Below, piece after piece: positions 58,163 through 64,000 of a stretch of DNA of 64,000 bases. Position 1 is the stretch's first letter. Each line of letters starts with the position of its first letter. The position numbers and the translations under genes were made by a program. The stretch is taken from NCBI GenBank assembly GCA_037043455.1, contig JAWPHD010000290.1, positions 1 to 64,000 on the forward strand. The letters are read 5' to 3'. The DNA is from Cyrtodaria siliqua. Its lineage: Eukaryota > Mollusca > Bivalvia > Adapedonta > Hiatellidae. Under the pieces are notes generated by a model. It saw only the letters and a program-made list of their open reading frames with translations, was not told the DNA's origin and searched no databases.

Positions 58163-59257
58163 CTACAAGTTAACTGACAAATCCCAAGCGGCTTGCCAAG
58201 AGTTACGAATAAATGTGTTAATACAACTTTTAAAATCAGTAAAAGGTAATTTAGCATTAGAGATATGTAAACTTAATTCTGCTTTAGCAGCACTATCAAC
58301 TCTATCATTACCACGTATTCCTACATGGCTTGGAAGCCAGCATAAACTAATACCATTATCAACTATAAGAGAATTGCACTTTTCTAAAAGCTGAAGCACA
58401 ACTAGGTTATCATGTTTCATATTACCCAGTGCTTGGAGAGATGAAAGGGAATCAGAAAATATTACAAAATGGTCATCATCAGATTCCTGAATATAAGTTA
58501 AGGCAATTTCAATTGCAATTGCCTTAAGTTCAGCTGAAAAGACAGAGGCCTTGTCAGGCAGGCGGCTCTTTATGCTGTGTTTGTGAACAACAGCTGCTGC
58601 AGCTACTTTATCTCCATCTTTAGAACCATCTGTGTATATAATATTATGTTGAAAGTTACTGTATTTCAATTTAATTTCATTAAATTTGTTTTGAAAGACA
58701 GTAGGGTCTGTACTGGATTTGCTACTATTACAAAGATCGAAAATAATTGTTGTTGTTTCCAAAGTCCACGGTGGAATTTGTGGTACTTTGTACTTGGCAA
58801 TCAAATTTAGGTCGATTTCAGTGTCTCTTAACTTTGGTTTAATACGAAGACCAAATGGTCGAATGGCCTTCGGTTTTCGATCAAAAAGAGGTTCATAACT
58901 AGGATTAAAAACATTATCGAAAGTTGGGTTTGAAGGGTTAGATTTTAATTTAATGGCATACTGAAGGGCTAATTTGTCCCGTCTATGAGACAGTGATGGT
59001 TCATTAGCTTCATCATATAGACTTACGGCTGGTGGTGTACGAAAGGCACCTAATGCGAGTCGTAATCTTTGATTATGTATAGGATCGAGCATCTGCAAGT
59101 ATGACTTGCGAGTCGATCCATATACTATTAAGCCGTAGTCCAGCTTGGATCTGATAAGAGATCTATAAAGTTGTAAAAGTACTTTACGATCTGCTCCCCA
59201 ATTAGTGTTTGCAACAACTTTAAGTAAATTAAGAGCTTTAAGGCACTTGGCCTTCAA
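58163..59257 (-). CDS. LINE-C C-terminal part: RT thumb and RNase H, still open
   Basis: Longest open frame in the window, 364 codons. The N-terminal third is the RT thumb and connection ('LLQLYRSLIRSKLDYGLIVY', 'RLALGAFRTPP'). The C-terminal part is RNase H: 'IIYTDGSKDGDKVAAAAV' (first Asp), 'VFSAELKAIAIEIAL' (Glu), 'FVIFSDSLSSLQAL' (second Asp) and 'WLPSHVGIRGNDRVD' (His and last Asp). All four acidic residues are present. RNase H removes the RNA strand during retrotransposition in the I group. Downstream sequence after the stop at 58163 retains a Cys/His-type tail in other frames. The first Met is internal; there is no separate gene start here. Confidence 0.9.
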   Translation of the reverse strand: MKAKCLKALNLLKVVANTNWGADRKVLLQLYRSLIRSKLDYGLIVYGSTRKSYLQMLDPIHNQRLRLALGAFRTPPAVSLYDEANEPSLSHRRDKLALQYAIKLKSNPSNPTFDNVFNPSYEPLFDRKPKAIRPFGLRIKPKLRDTEIDLNLIAKYKVPQIPPWTLETTTIIFDLCNSSKSSTDPTVFQNKFNEIKLKYSNFQHNIIYTDGSKDGDKVAAAAVVHKHSIKSRLPDKASVFSAELKAIAIEIALTYIQESDDDHFVIFSDSLSSLQALGNMKHDNLVVLQLLEKCNSLIVDNGISLCWLPSHVGIRGNDRVDSAAKAELSLHISNAKLPFTDFKSCINTFIRNSWQAAWDLSVNL

Positions 59258-59407
59258 GTATTTAAGGTGTCGTATAAACGTTAATTTACGGTCGAAAATA
59301 AGACCAAGGAATTTTGTTTAATCCACTACTGGTATTGGTAACCCATCCAGTGTTAACTGAGGGTCTTCATGATGTTTACGTAGTTGACAAAAGTGCATAC
59401 AATTAGT

Positions 59408-60068
59408 TTAAGATTTAGAAAACTTAAAACCATTTGCATCCGACCAGGTCTGAAGTTTATTCAGACATTGTTGCAGTTGTCTCTCAATAGTGATCATGTT
59501 TTTTGCACAATAACATATAACCAAGTCGTCAACATATAGAGAGCAATTCACACCAGGATTGATGTATTTAACTATACTGTTAATTTTTATATTAAAAAGG
59601 GTGACAGAGAGTATGCTGCCCTGTGGCACACCCATCTCCTGTTCATGAATGTCAGAGAGGGTTGAACCCATTCGGACACGAAACTGTCTATCCTCTAAGA
59701 AATTCTCTATAAAAATTGGTAATCGGCCTCTAAGACCAAGGTCATAAAGATCATTCATGATACCGTACTTCCATGCAGTATCATAAGCTTTCTCCAAGTA
59801 AAAAAATACAGCGACTAGATGTACTTTCTTTACGAAAGATTCCCTAATAAATGATTCAAATCGAATAAGATTGTCTGTTGTGCCTCGTTGGCTTGTTGGA
59901 TTCCAGGTACCAAACGAGTCTATCATTAATCATTCGTTCCATGGTTTTACATATACAACTCGTTAAAGCAATAGGGCGATACTTTATTGGGTCCGTATGA
60001 TCCTTTCCAGGTTTGGGTACTGGAATAACGATTGCTTCCCGCCAAGAATCGGGGAAGTTTCCGGTCAC
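59408..60068 (-). pseudogene. LINE-C reverse transcriptase, palm lesion
   Basis: 60068-59856 contains 'DSWREAIVIPVPKPGKDHTD' and 'KYRPIALTSCICKTMERMIN'. 59926-59408 contains 'NPTSQRGTTDNLIRFESF', 'VAVFFYLEKAYDTAWKYGI', 'GVPQGSILSVTLFNIKIN' and 'CSLYVDDLVI'. The YVDD of motif C is intact, but motif A reads FFYLEKAYD where the family has FFDLEKAYD, so one catalytic Asp is Tyr (a single G-to-T change). A frameshift separates the two pieces. Confidence 0.88.
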
Positions 60069-60214
60069 CCAAACCTTATTAAATAAATCAAGAAGTGTAG
60101 AGAGACAGGTTTCAGGTAAATGTTTTAATAATTGATAATGGATATCATCAGTACCAGCTGATGTATCATGAGCCTTTTTAAGGGATTCTCGAAGTTCTTT
60201 GACAGTGAACAGTT

Positions 60215-60600
60215 TATTGTGCCGTAGAGTAGCCTACATGCGGACCTTAACTTTCAATATAAAATGGTACCGTAGAGTACATGCGGACCCGAACTTTCAG
60301 TATAAAATGATGCCGTAGAGTACATGCGGACCTGAACTTTCAGTATAAAATGGTGACGTAGAGTACATGCGGACCCGAACTTTCAATATACAATGGTGCC
60401 GTAGAGTACATGCGGACCCTAACTTTCAGTATAAAAGGTGCCGTAGAATACATGCGGCCCAAAACTGTCAGTATGAAATGGTGCCTTAGACTATATGCGG
60501 ACCCGAATTTTCATTATAAAATGGTGCCGTAGAGTACATGCGGACCCGAACTTTTAGTATACAATGGTGCCGTGGAGTATATGCGGACGCGCACTTTGTT
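60215..60600. repeat. 43-bp minisatellite, right part of the split array
   Basis: About nine copies of the same 43-bp unit as at 57540-57648, slightly diverged. It runs into a stretch of the 45-bp array family found at 61440-61870. Confidence 0.93.
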
Positions 60601-60690
60601 TCGTTTGAGAAACGTTATGCGTAATACAATCATATACACACATATTTATCTTCATAAAGCTTATCCATATTTAATTCCTTCGACACGTAT
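60600..60690. repeat. ~45-bp 'TTCGACACGTATTTACCTT' minisatellite, left part
   Basis: Contains 'CAATCATATACACACATATT' and 'TTCCTTCGACACGTATTTAC', matching 61440-61870. It immediately precedes PLE-5. Confidence 0.85.
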
Positions 60691-61440
60691 TTACCTTAAT
60701 TTAAGAACTCTTCTGCGACAAGGACTATCACAAACTGACTTCTATGGTGACGTGATTTACAGACTTCGTAAGATCCTTGGTCATGATCACTTTCATACTA
60801 TCTTTGTTAAACTTGTTAAAAGGTTTATCAAAAGAGGTTATAACCCTATCATTTTGCAACGCACTGCATTCTTGGTGGTGGACCCCTTTACAGTTCGCCA
60901 CTATGCTTTCCTCTTTAATTGTGCGATGACCGTACAGGCTGTGGACCCTATGATGACGTCTACCTAAAGCCCAAAATGACGATGACGTTTGATGTTTGTC
61001 TGTAGTCTTGTCTTGTCTTGTCGTGCCCTCAAATGGTCTATTCTCTTGTTGCTCTGGCTTCTGCCAAGTCATTGAATACATTCTTTGTGGATTTCTAGGC
61101 TTTTGCTTTTTTGTATTTATATATACACGAGCGTCTTTGTGTTTTACTTATATTGCCTATTAATGCTGTCTTGTTGGTTAGAGAATACTTCTTGACGGGG
61201 ATTTCTTTATTTGCACTGTCCCGTTTTATTGGGATGACAGTAGGGTAAGTGTGTTGTTTGGTTCACCCTAGAACCTGGTTTAAACCCCCCAGCGGCCTTT
61301 TTTTGCCACTGACCGTTCCAAGGCGGTAGCCCTATTATCAACCCTTTTGTGTTTGTGATGTCTTATTTGGCCTTTTATTCATCTTAAATTTGTTCTTTGT
61401 TTCTGTGTGTGTTTGTGGTTGACTGTCGTCATTGAATGCT
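60690..61440 (+). mobile_element. PLE-5: youngest-looking Penelope-like 3' fragment
   Basis: 5'-truncated copy holding only the C-terminal coding region and the 3' tail. The frame 60572-60967 reads through the upstream minisatellite into 'LRTLLRQGLSQTDFYGDVIY', 'HDHFHTIFVKLVKRFIKRGY' and 'VVDPFTVRHYAFLFNCAMT', with no stop inside the PLE part until TAG/TAA after 'MMTST'. The tail is the cleanest copy of the landmarks seen elsewhere ('TTTAAACCCCCCAGCGGCC', 'AAGGCGGTAGCCCTATTATC'). Minisatellite flanks it on both sides. Confidence 0.85.
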
Positions 61441-61870
61441 GCTTTTCCTGTTCGATTTTTATATTTATATTTACCCATATTTACTTCCTTCGACACTTAT
61501 TTACCTTTATACAACTTACCTGTATTTACTTTCTTCGACACGTATTTACCTTTATAAAACTTACCCATATTTTCTTCCTTCGAAACGTATTTATCTTTAT
61601 AAACTTACTCATATTTACTTCTTTCGGCACGTATTTATCTTTACAAAGGTTACCCATATTTACTTCCTTCGACACGTATTTACCTTTATAAAACGTACCC
61701 ATTTTTACTTCCTTCGAGAACTAATATGAATAATACAATCATATACACACCTATTCACCTTTACAAAACTTGCCCATATTTACTTTCTTCGAGAAATAAT
61801 ATGAGTACTAAAATCATATACACACGCATTTATCTTTATAAAAGTTTTCCCATATTTACTTCCTCCGAGA
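61440..61870. repeat. ~45-bp minisatellite, right part, about nine copies
   Basis: The unit 'TTACCCATATTTACTTCCTT' + 'CGACACGTATTTACCTTTAT' + 'AAAAC' varies by 1-2 nt. Both long frames here (61407-61691 and 61436-61729) are repeat shadows. The next 620 bp (61870-62490) shows nothing recognised. Confidence 0.93.
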
Positions 61871-62489
61871 CCTAGATTTTCGTTTCCTCATTAACAATCG
61901 GGAATCCAATAATTTCATAACTTTATTTTTTTAGTTCCAGCTGATAACTCGGGAGCACTAAATTGTAAGCTCCTACGTTCCATGCTTCAATGCTGGGGTA
62001 GGCGAACATCAAAACGAACTTCCAACTACCAACTGGATTCCTATATTACATCAACAGCCTTGTAAAGTCCGCTTTATTTCTAATTGTAATGCCTTCACTT
62101 TAAAACGTTTCCAAACGTTTATCGTCTTGTCTACCTGGCGTCAAAGTTCACGTCAAACAATATTGTACTAAGATTATAACAACTCTGCGAGTACACACAA
62201 CCATATCAACACGTTAATTGCTCATATGTTGTTGTCTAGGCTTTAATTTTATATATTCATTTATATATTCATATATACATGATCATCTGCGATTCATCGA
62301 GTCCAGTCGTTGTGGCTTTTGAGTAGAATATCGCTTAAGACAATACTAAGAGGGGGTGAGAGGTGTTACACCTTATATTAGCTATCACGAACATACTCAA
62401 TATAACCGGGTCTCCTACTTTGCATTCTTGTTTGTGTTTGTTGCTTCCTAAGGATCCCCTTTTCAGTTGTAATGCTGCTTAGTCTGTTA

Positions 62490-62790
62490 ACATCTGAAAC
62501 AGCCTGTCCTTATTTACACATTCTCGTTTAACTGGAGTGGTAATAGGGTAAGAAGAAGTGGTGGTGCACCCTTGAAAATGGATTAAACCTACTGCAGCAG
62601 TTTTGCCAATGACCATTCCAAGGTTGTACCCCTATTGTCAACAGTGTTTGTTTGTGGTGCTGCTTACTTAGCTTCTAGATAAGAATGCACGATCCATTGA
62701 ATAGATACTGGTTTTAAATGCCTGTTTGTAGTAGACTCGATCTATGTATGCTACATTACATGTTCGACTTGCGTATCTACTTTTGGCATC
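62490..62790 (+). mobile_element. PLE 3'-tail fragment, diverged
   Basis: Matches 'CCTTATTTACACATTCTCGTTT', 'GGTAATAGGGTAAG', 'GGTGCACCCTTG', 'TTTTGCCAATGACCATTCCAAGG' in register and 'CCCTATTGTCAACA' in the distal tail, ending with 'TATGCTACATTACATGTTCGAC'. No coding part. Confidence 0.75.
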
Positions 62791-63051
62791 ATAATGAACT
62801 ATCATGTATAATTTTGAGACAGTCAGTGAATGGCTGTTGAAAGAGACAGACAGACAGAAGGGTAGACACTGCAAACGATATATGTCCCCCTCAACATTCG
62901 GTGATGGAGACATACAATGCTTATACAAACGGAATTAATAAGTTAATTTGGTTGCGGCATTTAATAGGCACCCTTGAATATTAACATGTGTCACGTTACA
63001 TGTATATGTATTGTATAAGTCAATTCCTTGACCATCATCAAAGTCTTGATG

Positions 63052-63352
63052 TTAAAGGAACACACGGCAATCGTGAAATCTTTATCTATCTTCGATTTAT
63101 TAATCCAGTAACATTTTGACTTTAAATCTGCTTGCATATATTTAAATACAGATTTGAGTTTTCAACTTTTCTTCGTTATTCTACTTTAGGTTGGTGAAAT
63201 GTAACTAACAGCTAGTAATATGCACAAACAATTTGCTTAATATACAATTCTTATAATTAATAGTAATGATTAAACAAAAGCAATTCATGTAGAAAAACTA
63301 ACCGGACGCCGCTAGGTTTTAAAAAATCAAGATTGCCATGTGTCCCTTTAAA
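63052..63352. mobile_element. ~300-bp MITE with TTAA target duplication
   Basis: The left end TTAA|AGGAACACACGGCAATC at 63052 is inverted as GATTGCCATGTGTCCCT|TTAA at the right end (63333-63352), giving terminal inverted repeats of about 20 bp with two mismatches. The TTAA on both sides is the target duplication used by piggyBac and Kolobok families. The interior is AT-rich and non-coding. A partial relative is at 27540-27660. It ends about 50 bp before exon I. Confidence 0.85.
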
Positions 63353-63404
63353 TGATATATTATGTGTTGTATATACATGATAGCATGTTCTTTGTCTTTG
63401 AAAG

Positions 63405-63523
63405 TGAGTCTTGGGGTAGAGGTTTCATATGCGAATATACAACCAACCTACCGATTCGAACACTAGCATTTGAAGAATTGGATATGTTCGAAGGAAATCT
63501 GAGACCTGTGATAGCATGTGAAG
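63405..63523 (+). CDS. Exon I: C-type-lectin-like C-terminus plus linker
   Basis: The acceptor TTCTTTGTCTTTGAAAG ending at 63404 is in phase 2; an alternative AG at 63382-63383 would add seven residues in the same frame. The donor GTATGC at 63524 leaves in phase 1, exactly like exon B. It encodes 'ESWGRGFICEYTTN', matching the closing 'W...FICE' of a C-type-lectin-like domain, followed by a 25-residue linker ending 'RPVIACEG'. Entry in phase 2 agrees with exon H, but the intervening CTLD piece (the part with the two middle cysteines) was not found between 46.3 and 63.4 kb, so an exon may be missing or unrecognised. A phase 1 exit predicts a further LDLa-type exon beyond the window. Confidence 0.68.
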
Positions 63524-63649
63524 GTATGCAAGTTAGACGTTTCTTAACCCGCGTCTTTTTATATGTATCAGTGTTTGAATGTGCCTATTAGGGTCTACAT
63601 TTTTACACATGACCAACTTGACTAAAATATATGTTTTACTAATTTACAA

Positions 63650-64000
63650 ATACGAGGGTCATTAAAAAAGTTCTGTCATTCGATAAGTACAGAAATACAA
63701 GTTTAAGACTAATTGTGTTGATTACTACCCCTCTACGTGTTCACCCTTAGCAGAAATGCATTTTTGTAATTTTACAATCCAGCTGCAAAAAGCCTCAAAG
63801 TTATCTCCCCTTATTATAAGTCTGAGGCACTGATGGACCGCACTACCTAGGCACTTCTCGAGTTTTAGTTTCTTTCAGACTACGCTTTTTTCCAATCTTG
63901 GGAAAAGAAAAAAAGCACAAAGGCTTAGATCTTGAGAGTAGGGAGGGTATTGTAACACATAAACCTTTTCTAGATGTAAACAGTCAGCAACTACTTGGCT
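63650..64000 (-). pseudogene. Mariner-like transposase C-terminus and terminal repeat, truncated by window end
   Basis: 'TACGAGGGTCATTAAAAAAG' at 63650-63669 is like a mariner terminal inverted repeat. The minus strand from 64000 reads 'VYVLQYPPYSQDLSLCAFFL' then 'FPRLEK', matching the mariner signature YSPDLxPxD(F/Y). The last catalytic Asp is replaced by Ala (LCAFF). Stops and frameshifts follow ('QKCISAKGEHVEG' near 63740). The element was on the minus strand and continues past the window edge. Confidence 0.82.

Larger units (their letters stand above)
57645..60215 (-). mobile_element. LINE-C: I/Nimb-like non-LTR element with RNase H, 5' truncated
   Basis: Minus-strand element from about 60215 (5' truncation inside RT) to the 3' end at 57645, with a short (GGAT/GAAT)-type repeat at the 3' end. 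It is inserted within the 43-bp minisatellite, which continues on both sides. A second 3' end is at 30125-30385. No endonuclease is present in this copy. Confidence 0.88.

Overview
The window looks like a piece of an animal nuclear genome, most likely a mollusc or another lophotrochozoan. It is AT-rich, contains spliceosomal exons with GT/AG borders, and is crowded with decayed animal transposons: Penelope-like, several LINE types, a Ty3/Gypsy-type LTR element, Tc1/mariner pieces, tRNA-derived SINEs and MITEs. It also carries many tandem arrays with 42-165 bp units. I see no bacterial gene organisation, no rRNA and no intact tRNA gene. The mollusc assignment is inference from the repeat types, in particular a dispersed repeat I recall from bivalve and gastropod genomes.

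The only host gene I can support is on the + strand and appears to run through the whole window. Nine small candidate exons (about 1.2 kb of coding sequence) lie at about 990-1200, 10315-10448, 10731-10877, 26344-26457, 34849-34971, 35483-35671, 36843-36864, 46001-46264 and 63405-63523. They encode, in order, a C-type-lectin-like domain (CTLD) split over two exons, four LDL-receptor class A (LDLa) or LDLa-like modules, a 22-nt microexon, a diverged CTLD core exon and a CTLD C-terminal exon with a linker. Intron phases agree: phase 2 inside the CTLDs, phase 1 around every LDLa module. This suggests one mosaic extracellular protein whose ends both lie outside the window. Several modules lack canonical cysteines.

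The rest is intron. From 1 to 16.6 kb: a GA-rich tract, a ~95-bp minisatellite, a 5'-truncated Penelope-like element (PLE), tRNA-SINE material and a long minus-strand PLE with a GIY-YIG-like segment upstream of the reverse transcriptase (RT). From 16.6 to 34 kb: a LINE split by a 1.9-kb tandemly duplicated block holding a SINE, an inverted pair of AT-rich elements, many PLE 3'-end fragments, and an L1/Tx1-like LINE split by a 1.85-kb dispersed repeat. From 38.5 to 45.5 kb: a Tc1-type foldback element, a 5.1-kb array of 45-bp units open on both strands, and a 1.2-kb array of ~46-50-bp units. From 47 to 62 kb: a CR1/L2/Jockey-like LINE, an LTR retrotransposon with integrase upstream of RT, an RNase H-bearing I/Nimb-like LINE inside a 43-bp minisatellite, and a PLE inside a 45-bp minisatellite. 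The window ends with a TTAA-flanked MITE, the last exon and a mariner transposase remnant.

All recognised transposon genes are broken by stops, frameshifts, truncation or lost catalytic residues. No family was confirmed by a database search, so family names rest on motif recognition.
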